Shown here in pieces: positions 44,354-54,635 of a stretch of DNA of 64,000 bases (the first letter of the stretch is position 1; every line of letters begins with the position of its first letter). The notes below the pieces were generated by a model. It was not told the DNA's origin. It saw nothing but the letters and a program-made list of their open reading frames with translations, and did no database searches. This stretch comes from Citrobacter sp. wls619 (GTDB lineage: Bacteria > Pseudomonadota > Gammaproteobacteria > Enterobacterales > Enterobacteriaceae): positions 443 through 64,442 of the forward strand of contig NZ_SZXJ01000060.1 in the NCBI RefSeq assembly GCF_005281345.1. The letters run 5' to 3'. A program made the position numbers and the translations under genes.

Positions 44354-45279
44354 CAGTAAACCGAGCGCCCTAACTGTTGAGTTAATTGTTCCAGTACCGC
44401 AATACCCGCCAGCGAGTTCCCTGCGGGATCCAGCTCCGGACTCCAGACCGCAATCGCCATCTCATGCGGCACGATCGCCACAATGCCACCACCGACACCC
44501 GATTTCGCCGGCAGACCTACCCGCCAGGCAAACTCCCCGGCATTTTGATACATACCGCTGGTCGCCATTAGCGCGTTAATCTGTCGCGCCTGCATCGGCG
44601 TGACCACCGGTTCGGTGAGGTGGAAAGCGTTCCCTTGATTAGCCAGAAACACGAAGGTCCGCGCCAGCTCCACGCAACTCATTTTCAGCGCGCAGTAGTG
44701 AAAGTAATTTTGCAGAACGGTCGTCACATCGTGATGAAAATTACCAAAGGACTTCATCAGCCAGGCGATTGCCGCGTTGCGGGCGGAATGCTCAAACTCA
44801 GAGCGAGCAACCGTCGCATCATAAGCAATATCAGAAACGCCGCTTAATGCACGTACCACTTCCAGCATTCGTTGCCGTGGCGCGCTCAGGCGACCTTGCA
44901 GCATATCGCAAACCACCAATGCCCCGGCATTGATAAAGGGATTACGCGGTATACCCTGCTCCATTTCCAGCTGCACCAGCGAGTTAAATGGATGACCGGA
45001 AGGATCTTTGCCAACACGTTGCCAGATTTCGTCTTCCTGGTAATGACGCATTGCGACAACCAGGCTAAGCACCTTTGAAATCGACTGAATAGAAAAACGT
45101 TCTTGCGCATCCCCCGCCTGATAGTGCTGACCATCAACGGTGCAAATGGCAATACCCAGTTTTGAGCCATCAACGGAGGCTAATGCAGGAATATAATCGG
45201 CGACTTTTCCCTGACCAATCAGCGGACGAACCTGCTGCACAATGGTCTCTAAAATTGAATTGTCCATGGCCCTGGCCAC
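44353..45279 (-). CDS. glsB: Glutaminase GlsB (YneH)
   Basis: Hydrolyses L-glutamine to glutamate and ammonia, in the cytoplasm. The 308-residue protein has the serine hydrolase-like catalytic pair Ser66-x-x-Lys69 (FSIQSISK) and conserved NAGALV, LAFTHG-like MATSGMY and [12 protein letters not shown], and equals the E. coli protein in length. The start ([11 protein letters not shown]) has AAGGAGCATG-type spacing from the upstream ribosome site. It forms a two-gene unit with yneG, which it overlaps by one base. The ammonia could buffer acid stress, though the other glutaminase, GlsA, is the acid-linked one. Confidence 0.95.
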   Translation of the reverse strand: MARAMDNSILETIVQQVRPLIGQGKVADYIPALASVDGSKLGIAICTVDGQHYQAGDAQERFSIQSISKVLSLVVAMRHYQEDEIWQRVGKDPSGHPFNSLVQLEMEQGIPRNPFINAGALVVCDMLQGRLSAPRQRMLEVVRALSGVSDIAYDATVARSEFEHSARNAAIAWLMKSFGNFHHDVTTVLQNYFHYCALKMSCVELARTFVFLANQGNAFHLTEPVVTPMQARQINALMATSGMYQNAGEFAWRVGLPAKSGVGGGIVAIVPHEMAIAVWSPELDPAGNSLAGIAVLEQLTQQLGRSVY

Positions 45280-45341
45280 AACATGCTCCTTGCTCGCAGG
45301 TATGAAAGGCCTGCGAGTATAACAGAGCTGAATACACAGCG

Positions 45342-46919
45342 TCAGGCCGGAAGACGGAATCTGGCAACGGCCTGCATAAGCTGATGAGATTCATGATGTA
45401 ACTGAAGGGAGGAATCAGATGCGGCGTTCACCAGATCGCTGGTCTGTCGGGCTTCGTTATTCAGAGCCTGAAGCTGACTGGTCAACACGTGAATACGCGT
45501 TCCTTGATTCATCGTCGCAGCAGAAATGTCATTCAATAAGGCGCCAAGATTTTCCACCAGCGATATCACCTGCTGTAAGTTATCATCCAGTCCGTTCACC
45601 GCATGAAAGCCCTCATCAATACCCGCTAAGGAATGATGAATCAGCGCCTGAATATTCTGCGTGGACTGACTGCTTTTCCTCGCCAACAACCCCACTTCTT
45701 TTGCAACAACCGCAAATCCACGCCCTTGTTCACCAGCATGCGCAGCTTCAATCGCCGCATTCAACGCCAGAATATTGGTCTGAAACGCGATGCTGTCAAT
45801 CAGTGAGATGATCCCGCGCATCTCTGATGAACGGGCAACAATCGCCTGCATCGACGCATTTACCGTTGCCATCATCCGGTCGCCACCTGCAGCAATATCC
45901 CGCGCCTGAACGGCGCGTTGATTCGCCAGTTGAGCAAAACCGCTGTTATCTTCAACATGTGTTTCCAGAAACGAAATATGTGATGTCACCGTATTTAGCT
46001 CATCGCTCTGTTTCGCGGATTGCTGATACAACTGTTTATTGCTTTGCGTAAGCTGAGTGATATTCCCCACCATTGAGGTAGTCGCGTCATTCACCTGCTG
46101 CACCAGCATACTTAGGCCCTGCTGCATCGCGTCGATACGGGAGCTCAGTTGTGTCACTTCGCGATTAAACTGGCTCACCTGGGGTGCGGGGCGGGAAAGA
46201 TCGCCAGCCGCTAATACATCAATATGATCGATCAGTCGTCTCAGCGGCGCGATGACCCAGCGGGACATACTGCGCCAGACCAGTACCGCAATCACCACCA
46301 GCACAAGAGGAATAAATAAAAAGAGCTGCTGTAAACGTTCAAGACTGGTCAACAGCTGCTCTCGCCCTTTTTCCGCCTGCTGGCCACTGTCTTGCTGAAA
46401 ACGTGCATAATTGTCATTAAAGTCTGTCTGAAACGCCTGCACAGGCACGGCAAAAAACGCATCAATGCTGTTGGATTGCATTAATCCATCGGCCTGTTCC
46501 TGAATACCACTATAAAAGCGCTGATAGCTCTCCATCAAACCGGGATCCTGATACGGATCCATTGCAAGCCAGGCATCCCATGCCGTTTTTGACTGCGTTA
46601 ACGCATGCTGGGCTTCTTCCATCAACGGACGCCAGCTCCCTTCCGAGCCGGTAGCCGCATCCTGCATAAAGTACACGCCGGCGCGATTAAGTAAATCGCT
46701 GGCTGATAACAACGCCACCCTTGCTTCATCAACCTTCGACTGTTGCAAAAGCACCTGCTGATTATGCTGTTCATTAATCTGCGCGTCTCTGACAGAGGTT
46801 GAGAGCATAAGCGAGGATGCAATCTGCAAAACAGAGAACAGCGCAATAATACAAATGATACCGGTTAACAGACCAAACTGACGGGGAATAAGGCGACGAA
46901 AAATTTGCGTTATGTTCAT
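45342..46919 (-). CDS. Methyl-accepting chemotaxis protein with a four-helix-bundle-like sensor
   Basis: A 525-residue chemoreceptor. Membrane segment 1 is near 14-36 ([19 protein letters not shown]), followed by a helical periplasmic sensor of about 150 residues. Segment 2 is near 203-222 ([17 protein letters not shown]), then HAMP and a signalling rod with hairpin tip [39 protein letters not shown] 46919 (MNITQIFRR) starts with the usual basic cytoplasmic end and has AGAG upstream; the frame reaches 46973. No NWETF is seen at the C-terminus. The sensor type is that of Tar/Tsr-like ligand domains, but the ligand is unknown. Absent here in K-12. Confidence 0.92.
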   Translation of the reverse strand: MNITQIFRRLIPRQFGLLTGIICIIALFSVLQIASSLMLSTSVRDAQINEQHNQQVLLQQSKVDEARVALLSASDLLNRAGVYFMQDAATGSEGSWRPLMEEAQHALTQSKTAWDAWLAMDPYQDPGLMESYQRFYSGIQEQADGLMQSNSIDAFFAVPVQAFQTDFNDNYARFQQDSGQQAEKGREQLLTSLERLQQLFLFIPLVLVVIAVLVWRSMSRWVIAPLRRLIDHIDVLAAGDLSRPAPQVSQFNREVTQLSSRIDAMQQGLSMLVQQVNDATTSMVGNITQLTQSNKQLYQQSAKQSDELNTVTSHISFLETHVEDNSGFAQLANQRAVQARDIAAGGDRMMATVNASMQAIVARSSEMRGIISLIDSIAFQTNILALNAAIEAAHAGEQGRGFAVVAKEVGLLARKSSQSTQNIQALIHHSLAGIDEGFHAVNGLDDNLQQVISLVENLGALLNDISAATMNQGTRIHVLTSQLQALNNEARQTSDLVNAASDSSLQLHHESHQLMQAVARFRLPA

Positions 46920-46992
46920 ATTACTCTTCTGTATCAAGGCGTTAGACGCGAGTGTACGCAGAGTAAATGACAAATTTATTGCAGAATTAAGA

Positions 46993-47016
46993 CGGGTGCC
47001 CCTGCAGAGGCACCCG
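46993..47016 (-). terminator. Terminator after sad
   Basis: CGGGTGCC (46993-47000) pairs with GGCACCCG (47009-47016). On the minus strand a weak T-rich tail (TCTTAATT) follows. Confidence 0.65.
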
Positions 47017-47021
47017 AGCTA

Positions 47022-48410
47022 TCAGAGACGGTTTTTCCAGACAGTTTGCACATTGCAAAACTCATGCAGACCAAAGTGAGAAAGCTCACGACCAAAACCG
47101 CTTTTCTTCACGCCGCCAAAAGCAACACGAGCATCACTGGCACTGTAACCATTAATAAACACGCCACCACACTCCAGGCGGGCCGCCATAGTTTGCGCCA
47201 GCGCCTCATCCGCGGTAAACAACGTGGCCGACAAGCCGAACTCGCTGTCATTAGCCAGTGCTAATGCGTGTTCAGCATCCTTCGCGACGGTAATCGCCGC
47301 AACGGGGCCAAACAACTCCTGACGAAATGCCGTCATTTCCGGCGTAACATCACCCAGCACCGTCACGGCATAGTAATTACCCTGACCGGCGATCTTTTCC
47401 CCGCCGAGGAGTAAGCGCGCCCCTTGCGCCAGTGAGGCTTCAACCTGCTGATGCAACTCATCCCGCAGATCAAAACGTGCCATTGGGCCAAGATCGTTCT
47501 CTTCATTTAGCGGATCGCCCATTTTCAGTGCGCTGGCTGCCGCCACAAAACGTTGGGTGAATTCTGCGGCAATCCCCTCTTCAATAATAAAGCGCTTCGC
47601 TGCGGCACAAACCTGCCCGGTATTCTGATAACGCCCTGCCACTGCTGCTTTAACGGCTAAATCAAGGTCTGCATCATTAAGTACGATAAACGGATCGGAA
47701 CCCCCTAACTCAAGCACGCATTTCTTCAGCGCAGCACCGGCCTGAGCGCCAATCGCAGCCCCTGCCCGCACGCTGCCCGTCACGGTTATCGCTGCGATAC
47801 GCGGGTCATTAATCATCTGGCTAACCCCGGCGTTATCGGCATTAACCCAGCCATATACCCCAGCCGGTATTTCCGCATCGCTAAACACCTGGGCGATAAT
47901 CGCGGCACAACCGGTCACATTCGGTGCATGCTTTAACAGATAGCCATTTCCGGCCAGCAAAATCGGTACCGCGCCGCGCATAACCTGCCAGAGCGGAAAG
48001 TTCCACGGCATGATCGCCAGAATAGTTCCCAGGGGACGGTACTCAATCACGGCCTGGTTATTCTCAACCTGCGTTGCCTCGGTACTGAGCATCGCTGGCC
48101 CATGTTCGGCGTACCAGTCACATAATGCCGCAGACTTTGCCACTTCCGCACGAGCCTGCCTGACGGGCTTACCCATTTCACGCGAGATACACTGCGCCAT
48201 TTCTTCGGCGCGTTCACGCAGCGCCTGTCCGACCCGGCGCAACATCTGTGCGCGATGGGCGACGGTCGTGTGTTTCCATGCGTTGAATCCCGTCGCCGCC
48301 AGATTCAGCGCGTGGGTAATCTCATCGGCGCTGGCCCACGGCATTGCCGTCAGCATTTCGCCACAGGTCGGGTCAACGGAAATAGCATGTGTTGCTGCTG
48401 TGATGGTCAT
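47022..48410 (-). CDS. sad: Succinate semialdehyde dehydrogenase Sad (YneI)
   Basis: Oxidises succinic semialdehyde to succinate, preferring NAD+, in GABA and putrescine breakdown. The 462-residue aldehyde dehydrogenase has IMPWNFPLWQ, TGSVRAG, the catalytic Glu in LELGGSDPF and the nucleophile Cys in NTGQVCAAAKRF. It ends GGVKKSGFGRELSHFGLHEF. ATG 48410 (MTITAATHAIS) gives the E. coli length, with an AGAGAGG ribosome site; the frame extends 7 codons upstream without homology. It is divergent from the LysR gene yneJ, as in K-12. Confidence 0.95.
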   Translation of the reverse strand: MTITAATHAISVDPTCGEMLTAMPWASADEITHALNLAATGFNAWKHTTVAHRAQMLRRVGQALRERAEEMAQCISREMGKPVRQARAEVAKSAALCDWYAEHGPAMLSTEATQVENNQAVIEYRPLGTILAIMPWNFPLWQVMRGAVPILLAGNGYLLKHAPNVTGCAAIIAQVFSDAEIPAGVYGWVNADNAGVSQMINDPRIAAITVTGSVRAGAAIGAQAGAALKKCVLELGGSDPFIVLNDADLDLAVKAAVAGRYQNTGQVCAAAKRFIIEEGIAAEFTQRFVAAASALKMGDPLNEENDLGPMARFDLRDELHQQVEASLAQGARLLLGGEKIAGQGNYYAVTVLGDVTPEMTAFRQELFGPVAAITVAKDAEHALALANDSEFGLSATLFTADEALAQTMAARLECGGVFINGYSASDARVAFGGVKKSGFGRELSHFGLHEFCNVQTVWKNRL

Positions 48411-48512
48411 AAGTGCCTCTCTTTCTCGCAAGGTATGGTTATATCATGCGCAGGTTTACTCTTTCTGAAAAATGAATAATATTAACCATACCATTCACGA
48501 ATAGAGAAAATT

Positions 48513-49388
48513 ATGGACCTGACGCAACTGGAAATGTTCAATGCCGTCGCAGAGACTGGCAGCATCACGCAGGCAGCGGCGAAGGTGCATCGCGTGCCGT
48601 CCAACCTCACCACGCGTATTCGCCAGCTTGAAGCGGACCTTGGCGTCGATCTGTTTATTCGTGAAAATCAACGTCTGCGACTATCTCCCTCCGGGCACAA
48701 TTTTTTGCGTTACAGCCAACGGATCCTGGCGCTGGTAGAAGAAGCGCGGATGGTGGTCGCAGGAGATGAACCACAGGGATTGTTCTCTCTGGGGTCGCTG
48801 GAAAGTACAGCCGCCGTGCGTATTCCGGCCACACTTGCCGAATATAATCAGCGCTACCCTAAAATCCAGTTTGCCCTGGCAACAGGACCGTCCGGTACCA
48901 TGCTGGACGGTGTGCTGGATGGTACGCTGAACGCCGCTTTTGCCGATGGCCCTATAACTCATCCAGGTCTTGAAGGTATGCCGGTGTACCGTGAAGAGAT
49001 GATGATTGTCACCCCACACGGGCACCCGCCTATAAAACGGGCCAGCGATGTGAATGGTTACAATATCTATGCCTTTCGCGCCAACTGTTCATATCGCCGC
49101 CATTTTGAAAGCTGGTTTCACGCCGATCGTGCGATGCCGGGCACAATCCATGAGATGGAGTCCTACCACGGCATGTTGGCCTGTGTGATTGCGGGGGCGG
49201 GGATCGCGCTGATTCCGCGTTCTATGCTGGAAAGCATGCCAGGCCACCATCAGGTCAATGCCTGGCCGCTCAGTGAAAACTGGCGTTGGTTAAATACGTG
49301 GCTGGTCTGGCGTCGGGGGGCGATGACGCGACAGCTGGAAGCATTTATTGAGGTACTGGAACCTCAGCTGTCGCAGAATGCAGATTAA
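48513..49388 (+). CDS. yneJ: LysR-family regulator YneJ (PtrR)
   Basis: A 291-residue LysR protein. The helix-turn-helix is near residues 5-60 ([38 protein letters not shown]), followed by the effector-binding domain. It is divergent from sad across about 100 bases, in the K-12 arrangement, where the product (PtrR) controls sad and related putrescine genes. In K-12 the next genes are yneK and sotB; here a whole catabolic cluster follows. Its stop codon overlaps that of the convergent DeoR gene by 4 bases. Confidence 0.93.
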   Translation: MDLTQLEMFNAVAETGSITQAAAKVHRVPSNLTTRIRQLEADLGVDLFIRENQRLRLSPSGHNFLRYSQRILALVEEARMVVAGDEPQGLFSLGSLESTAAVRIPATLAEYNQRYPKIQFALATGPSGTMLDGVLDGTLNAAFADGPITHPGLEGMPVYREEMMIVTPHGHPPIKRASDVNGYNIYAFRANCSYRRHFESWFHADRAMPGTIHEMESYHGMLACVIAGAGIALIPRSMLESMPGHHQVNAWPLSENWRWLNTWLVWRRGAMTRQLEAFIEVLEPQLSQNAD

Positions 49389-50146
49389 CTGGCGAACGTC
49401 AGATGGCAAGGCAGTTGCTCAAGCTGCTGCCGTACCTCTTCATTGAGTCGGGCATCGGTCACGATATCCGTCAACGCATCCAGATGTGTGACGTTGAAAA
49501 GTGACCATGCACCGTATTTTGAACTGTCTGCCAGCAGGACGCGACGTTTGGCGTTTGCAACCAGGTCACGCTTCAGACCAGCCTTTTCTTCCGTCGGTGC
49601 GGTGATCCCGCGGGCCAGGTCCCAGCCGTTACAGCTTAGAAACGCGATATCCGGCCACACGTTTTGCAGCAGTTTACGCCCGTGCTCGCCGATACAGGAC
49701 TGGCTGGAGTCATCAATGCGCCCGCCAATGATCGTCACTTCAATTTGCTTGAACTCAGAAAGAAATAGCGCAATGTGCAAATCGCTGGTGATGACGCGCA
49801 ACGGCAGATGGGTAAGCTGGCGCGCCAGTTCAATCATCGTCGTTCCCGCATCCAGGACAATGGCGTCCCCGGCTTTCACCAGGCTTGCCGCCGCGCTGGC
49901 AATAGCCTGTTTTTCCATCAGGCTACGCTGCATTTTCTCATGCGTGGTCGGTTGCGAAGGGATAAACCGGTTAAGCGTCACGCCGCCGTGAGTACGGCTG
50001 ATAACACCTTCCTGATCGAGTTTAATCAGGTCGCGGCGAATGGTCGCCGGCGAGGCCTGAGTCACAGCAACAAGCTGTTCAACCGTTGCCAGATTATGCC
50101 CTTTCAGATAATCCATAATCTGTTCTAACCGATTATATCCCTTCAT
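49385..50146 (-). CDS. DeoR-family regulator of the sugar-acid cluster
   Basis: A 253-residue DeoR-type protein. The N-terminal helix-turn-helix (about 1-57) reads [20 protein letters not shown] then [25 protein letters not shown], the family signature. The C-terminal DeoRC sensor domain contains [15 protein letters not shown] and [11 protein letters not shown], which binds a phosphosugar in other members. It lies 1 base after pdxA2, in one operon with pdxA2 and the kinase gene. The palindrome at 52414-52433 is the obvious candidate operator, so the regulator would control both arms. The phosphorylated intermediate made by the kinase is a likely inducer. Confidence 0.88.
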   Translation of the reverse strand: MKGYNRLEQIMDYLKGHNLATVEQLVAVTQASPATIRRDLIKLDQEGVISRTHGGVTLNRFIPSQPTTHEKMQRSLMEKQAIASAAASLVKAGDAIVLDAGTTMIELARQLTHLPLRVITSDLHIALFLSEFKQIEVTIIGGRIDDSSQSCIGEHGRKLLQNVWPDIAFLSCNGWDLARGITAPTEEKAGLKRDLVANAKRRVLLADSSKYGAWSLFNVTHLDALTDIVTDARLNEEVRQQLEQLPCHLTFAS

Positions 50147-50147
50147 T

Positions 50148-51134
50148 TTAATCCCGCGTAATTTGCATTGCTAACTGGATGGACACGGCCATGCTCTCAG
50201 ACTTGGCTTTACCTGTCCAGGCAATATCAAACGCCGTGCCGTGGTCTGCAGAAGTGCGAATAAATGGCAATCCGGCGGTGATATTCACCCCATCATAGAA
50301 TCCCAGCAATTTTAGCGGAATATGGCCCTGATCGTGATACATCGCCACCACCATGTCATACATACCTTCGTGGCACTGCATAAAGACCGTATCCGGTGGG
50401 CAAGGCCCGGTAACATTCAGCCCCTGCTCCCGCATAGCCTGTACCGCTGGCCCGACTATGGTTATCTCTTCATCACCAAACAGACCGTTTTCCCCGGCAT
50501 GGGGATTAACACCCGCTACCGCAATACGTGGATTATCAAACCCGACACGACGCAGGAAATCATCTGCGACCTGAATGACTGTTTTCACACGCTGTTCACT
50601 GAGCGTATCAAGGAATTTACGCAGTGCAATATGCGTGGTGACATGGATCACCTTAAGCTGTTCGGTATACAGCACCATCGCGTAGTCTTTGCTGTTCGTC
50701 AGTTGCGCCAGTAATTCGGTATGGCCGGGATAATGATGTCCCGCCATGTGCAGTGCTTCTTTATTCAGCGGTGCCGTGGCAATGGCTTTCACTTCCCCAC
50801 TGAGCGCCAGCGCGGTGGCGCGCTTAATACAGCGGTATGCCAGATCGCCAGCCTGTGCCTGGACCACGCCCGGTTCAAGCGCAGCAGGATCGGCAAGGGG
50901 TTCATCAATTACATTGATAACTCCGGGGGCGAATTGTGCCTGGGTGACGTTATCAATCACCCGGAGTTCCGCAGGCGGCGTGACGTTTAATGCCTGGATG
51001 CGCCTCAGCGTTTGTGCACAACCCACAACCACGACCGGCGCGCCAGACAAGTCTCCCTCCACCAACGATTTAATAATGATCTCCGGTCCAATACCTGCCG
51101 GGTCGCCCATGGTTACCGCTATCGTGTTATTCAC
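50148..51134 (-). CDS. pdxA2: PdxA2-type 4-phospho-D-threonate/erythronate dehydrogenase
   Basis: A PdxA-family enzyme of 328 residues. The start [16 protein letters not shown] is diagnostic, and metal-binding histidines occur in [12 protein letters not shown] (near 135) and [12 protein letters not shown] (near 265). PdxA proper acts in vitamin B6 synthesis. The copy next to a DUF1537 kinase belongs to the PdxA2 group, shown in other bacteria to oxidise and decarboxylate 4-phospho-D-threonate or 4-phospho-D-erythronate to dihydroxyacetone phosphate. The gene overlaps the kinase by 8 bases. The exact stereoisomer used here is not known. Confidence 0.85.
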   Translation of the reverse strand: MNNTIAVTMGDPAGIGPEIIIKSLVEGDLSGAPVVVVGCAQTLRRIQALNVTPPAELRVIDNVTQAQFAPGVINVIDEPLADPAALEPGVVQAQAGDLAYRCIKRATALALSGEVKAIATAPLNKEALHMAGHHYPGHTELLAQLTNSKDYAMVLYTEQLKVIHVTTHIALRKFLDTLSEQRVKTVIQVADDFLRRVGFDNPRIAVAGVNPHAGENGLFGDEEITIVGPAVQAMREQGLNVTGPCPPDTVFMQCHEGMYDMVVAMYHDQGHIPLKLLGFYDGVNITAGLPFIRTSADHGTAFDIAWTGKAKSESMAVSIQLAMQITRD

Positions 51135-52371
51135 TCATTTTCTCCTCGATATAATTCAAAACCTGACGCAGAGTGGTTTCGTCACCGAATCCCCCTGCTT
51201 TTGTCATAACCGGGCGTTGCCAGTAGCTACCGGCAAGATGACCGTACGGTACACACTGGGCCACACGGTCGGTAATACGGAATCCTGTTGCCTCCAGCGC
51301 ATCGGCGATCGCCATCGCGACATCACCGCCGGAAAGATACAGCGCGCCAGGTGAGACTTCGTGCAGCACCTGGCGGGTAAGCTGTCCAAGAAACTGGCAA
51401 ATTGTTTCACCGAGCTGCGCGCGGCTCATCTGCAGGTGCGCACACAGTATTGGAATGTGATGACGAGCTTCGCTGTCGGGACAGGTGTGAACGATGCAGT
51501 GTTTGCCTGAGATGAGAACCCTGGCGATACGCTGCACATACTCTGTCAGGCTGCCACTGAAGATATTTGCGATATCAATGAATACAGTCTCCACCCGCGG
51601 GTCCTGACACACTGCAGCAATCTGCTGTTGAGCGATTTCACTCATTGAGCCCACTACCGCCAGTAAACACTGTGAGGACGGTGCCCGGACATGGCGGGCC
51701 AGCGCGTCACAGATCCCGGCAGACCCCACCAGCAGCGGCGGTTCCTCCTGCATCAGCGCTTCCGTAGCAATGACATCAAGATCGGTCTGCGTGCGGGCAT
51801 CCACCACCCAGATTTGTGGCGTTTTCGCAACAGGCTCTCTGAGGTGCTGCAGATAGTCGTTCAGGGACATGGCCCGACACGTAATGGCGGTTTGCGCCTG
51901 TAACACCTCACAGATATCGGCGCTAATGACCGGCGTTTTCGGATCGCTGGCAAATTCAGTCTGCGTTACCGGAATACCGTTAACGAGGCACTGCCCCTGC
52001 TCAGTGGTACGCCCGGCTGAGGGACAAGCCAGTGCCACGATGGCCCGCTTTTTACCTGTAATCCGCATTAACGCGTCCAGTTCGGCCCCTGGGTTTCCGC
52101 GCAATGTTGAATCCATTTTCTTAAGCCACTGCGTCTGAGGGCCTGCCTGACTGGCAACAGCCAGCTCACGTACTCTGGCGGCGGCCTGCCCTGTCTCCAG
52201 CGCACGACTGTCCGTGTTGATGACCAGCACATCTGCATCATCGGCACAGGGCAATGTGAAAGCGACATTCACCGTCATACCCGTCAGTGCCAGACTTACC
52301 CCCGCATCATTACCACCAGTAAAGTCGTCGGCAATCACCAGTACCTGCGGCCTTGCTACCTGTCTACTCAT
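51127..52371 (-). CDS. DUF1537 four-carbon acid sugar kinase (DtnK/DerK-like)
   Basis: A 414-residue kinase. The N-terminal domain opens VLVIADDFTGGNDAGVSLALTG, the catalytic-aspartate motif of the DUF1537 family. A TEQGQCLVNGIPVTQTEFASDP-like stretch follows, and the C-terminal nucleotide-binding domain contains YLSGGDVAMAIADAL. ATG 52371 (MSRQVARPQ) is preferred because CGGAG lies 7 bases upstream; the frame extends 14 codons further. Family members phosphorylate D-threonate, D-erythronate or related acids at C4, feeding PdxA2. The overlap with pdxA2 supports this pairing. The exact substrate is inferred. Confidence 0.87.
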   Translation of the reverse strand: MSRQVARPQVLVIADDFTGGNDAGVSLALTGMTVNVAFTLPCADDADVLVINTDSRALETGQAAARVRELAVASQAGPQTQWLKKMDSTLRGNPGAELDALMRITGKKRAIVALACPSAGRTTEQGQCLVNGIPVTQTEFASDPKTPVISADICEVLQAQTAITCRAMSLNDYLQHLREPVAKTPQIWVVDARTQTDLDVIATEALMQEEPPLLVGSAGICDALARHVRAPSSQCLLAVVGSMSEIAQQQIAAVCQDPRVETVFIDIANIFSGSLTEYVQRIARVLISGKHCIVHTCPDSEARHHIPILCAHLQMSRAQLGETICQFLGQLTRQVLHEVSPGALYLSGGDVAMAIADALEATGFRITDRVAQCVPYGHLAGSYWQRPVMTKAGGFGDETTLRQVLNYIEEKMSE

Positions 52372-52413
52372 CCATGCTCCGGGTTGTTGTATGTTGATAA
52401 TGATTATATTCAA

Positions 52414-52433
52414 TCACATTTGATTAAATGTGA
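52414..52433. promoter_or_regulatory. 20-bp palindrome between divergent catabolic operons
   Basis: TCACATTT-GATT-AAATGTGA is an 8-bp perfect inverted repeat. It sits about 43 bases from the kinase ATG and 110 from the alcohol dehydrogenase GTG. The arm orientation is opposite to that of a CRP site, so an operator for the DeoR regulator is the best guess. Confidence 0.65.
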
Positions 52434-52542
52434 GCAAGTTCAAGTTATTCGGTTCCGAGATAAATTATAAATTTAGCCCATGATGCAATCGTTCCTGAAT
52501 CTCAGTGAGCGAATTCAATCACTCGAACAACAGGAGAATGTT

Positions 52543-53700
52543 GTGGCAACAATCAATAGCACCGTAATTAGCGGTTCGAATGCCATCCCCGCACTGGAGC
52601 CGTTACTGGCGGGGAAACGCCAGCTGTTACTGGTGACGGATAGCAATATTGTCCGGCTTGACGCGGTAACACAGATCCGCAACTTACTGGCCAGCGATGG
52701 ACGTCATGTGGCTCTGATTGACAATGTGCCTGCAGAACCCGGGCATCACGATGTCAGCGCACTATTAAAAAACGTACAAGATCTCAACGTAGAAATGGTT
52801 ATCGGTATCGGCGGAGGCAGCGTACTGGATGTGGCGAAACTGCTCTCCGTCTTATGCCATCCTGAATCTCCGACGCTCGACGCCATGCTGGCAGGAGAAA
52901 AACCGCTGCAACGCGTTGCTTCTGTGTTGATCCCCGCCACGGCAGGTACAGGGTCTGAAGCAACCCCGAATGCCATTCTGGCTATCCCGGAGCAAAACAC
53001 CAAAGTCGGTATTATCTCTCCCGTGCTGTTACCGGATTTCGTGGCCCTGTTGCCAGAACTCACCACCAGCATGCCGGCGCATATTGTCTCGTCCACTGGC
53101 ATTGACGCGTTATGTCATCTGATCGAATGCTTTACCGCTACCGTCGCCAATCCGGTAAGCGATAACGCGGCACTCATTGGCCTGCGTAAGCTACTCAACC
53201 ATATCGAAACCTCCGTCAATGAGCCGGAAAACCTGCTGGCCAAACTGGAGATGCTGTGGGCATCGTATTACGGCGGTGTGGCGATTAATCATGCCGGTAC
53301 TCACCTGGTTCACGCGCTCTCTTACCCGCTTGGCGGTCGATACCATCTCCCACATGGCGTCGCTAACGCCATTCTGTTAGCACCCTGCATGCAAGTGATT
53401 CGCCCTTTTGTGGTCGACAAGTTTGCCCTGGTATGGGATCTGCTGCCTGACGCTGACCTCACACTCAGTGCCGAAGAAAAATCCTGCGCCCTGGTGGAGT
53501 ACTTCTCCACACTGGTGAAACGCCTGAACCTACCCGATAACCTGGCAACGCTTGGTGTACCGTCTACTGATATTCCCGCACTGGCCGATGCCGCACTGAA
53601 CGTAAAGCGCCTGATGAATAATGCTCCCTGCAAGGTGAGCCATAACGATATTCAGGCCATTTATCAAACTCTGTTTCCAGAACTGATGACAAAGGAGTGA
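52543..53700 (+). CDS. Iron-containing (group III) alcohol dehydrogenase
   Basis: A 385-residue NAD(P)-dependent dehydrogenase of the Fe-ADH family: GIGGGSVLDVAKLL (about 88-101), TAGTGSEAT, and metal ligands Asp188, His192, His257 and His271 in GIDALCHLIE and the HLVHALSYPLGG...HLPHG region. I chose the GTG at 52543 because AGGAG lies exactly 6 bases upstream, and the length is typical of the family. The frame opens at an ATG at 52480, which has no ribosome site. It is the first gene of the rightward arm and likely interconverts a hydroxyacid or aldehyde intermediate. Confidence 0.85.
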   Translation: MATINSTVISGSNAIPALEPLLAGKRQLLLVTDSNIVRLDAVTQIRNLLASDGRHVALIDNVPAEPGHHDVSALLKNVQDLNVEMVIGIGGGSVLDVAKLLSVLCHPESPTLDAMLAGEKPLQRVASVLIPATAGTGSEATPNAILAIPEQNTKVGIISPVLLPDFVALLPELTTSMPAHIVSSTGIDALCHLIECFTATVANPVSDNAALIGLRKLLNHIETSVNEPENLLAKLEMLWASYYGGVAINHAGTHLVHALSYPLGGRYHLPHGVANAILLAPCMQVIRPFVVDKFALVWDLLPDADLTLSAEEKSCALVEYFSTLVKRLNLPDNLATLGVPSTDIPALADAALNVKRLMNNAPCKVSHNDIQAIYQTLFPELMTKE

Positions 53701-53703
53701 ATA

Positions 53704-54588
53704 ATGAGTAGCAAAATCCGAGGAGTACTGACGGCAATCGTTACCCCGTTCAACCACGACGGCGGGCTTAACCTTAAAGAACTGAGAAACCAGGTAAACC
53801 GCCAGTTAAACGCCGGAAACGGTATTTTCTGCGGCGGGACCAACGGCGAATTCTTTGTACTTAACGAAGATGAAAAAATCGCCGTCACGCGGACCTGTGT
53901 AGAGGAAGTGGCGGGTCGGGCACATGTAGTGGCACACATTGGCGAAATATCTACCCGTGAAACCATCCGCCTGGGTAAACAGATTGAAAAGCTGGGTGTC
54001 GATGCGGTGTCGGTCATTACCCCGTACTTTGTTCCTCTAAAACAGCCTGAGCTCATTGCCCATTACACCGCGATTGCCGATGCGCTCTCCGTCCCGGTAT
54101 TTCTCTATAACATTCCGGCGCGGACGGGAAACACCATTGAGCCTCAAACTGCCAGAGTGCTGGCGGCACACCCGAACATTATCGGGATCAAAGACAGTGC
54201 TGGCAGTTATGAAAGTCTTAGCGGCTTCCTGGACGCAGTTAAAGATATCGAGGGATTTGATGTGCTGAATGGTCCAGATTCACTCATTCACCAGGGGTTT
54301 GTTGATGGCTGTTCCGCCTGTATTTCGGGGCTGGCTAACGTCGCACCACAAGAAATCAACGCGATCTGGTCTCGCTTTAACGCCGGTGACGTTGCCGGGT
54401 CGCATCAGGCTCAGGAGAGCGTCACGGGTCTGCGCACCGATCTCTATAAAGTGGCCTTCTCTCCGGCTGCGGTAAAAAAAGCATTACAAATCATGGGCCA
54501 TGACGTGGGCGCAAGTCGTTACGCTGTCACGTTTGATGCGCATCAGGAACGCCAGATTCAGCAAATTATCAATAACTATTTGCGATAG
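53704..54588 (+). CDS. DapA/NanA-type pyruvate-dependent lyase or dehydratase
   Basis: A 294-residue class I Schiff-base enzyme. The lysine is Lys163 in IIGIKDSAGS and the catalytic tyrosine Tyr135 in FLYNIPARTG; GGTNGEFF near 44-51 is the carboxylate-binding motif (GTTGE form in DapA). The family includes dihydrodipicolinate synthase, N-acetylneuraminate lyase and 2-keto-3-deoxy sugar-acid aldolases. In this cluster a 2-keto-3-deoxy-acid lyase or dehydratase is more likely than lysine synthesis. It starts 3 bases after the dehydrogenase stop. Confidence 0.87.
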   Translation: MSSKIRGVLTAIVTPFNHDGGLNLKELRNQVNRQLNAGNGIFCGGTNGEFFVLNEDEKIAVTRTCVEEVAGRAHVVAHIGEISTRETIRLGKQIEKLGVDAVSVITPYFVPLKQPELIAHYTAIADALSVPVFLYNIPARTGNTIEPQTARVLAAHPNIIGIKDSAGSYESLSGFLDAVKDIEGFDVLNGPDSLIHQGFVDGCSACISGLANVAPQEINAIWSRFNAGDVAGSHQAQESVTGLRTDLYKVAFSPAAVKKALQIMGHDVGASRYAVTFDAHQERQIQQIINNYLR

Positions 54589-54635
54589 ACATTTTTACAG
54601 CGGCGGCAACGCCGCTTAACTAACAGGATTGTGAT

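Noticed and set aside
46920..46985. Possible FliA promoter for the second chemoreceptor (TAAATTTG-N11-GCGTACAC on the minus strand)
   Set aside because: Spacing fits, but the -10 half matches the consensus poorly, so it cannot be distinguished from chance.
52414..52433. CRP binding site
   Set aside because: The half-sites are in the wrong order: TCACA comes first and TGTGA last, with a 10-base separation.
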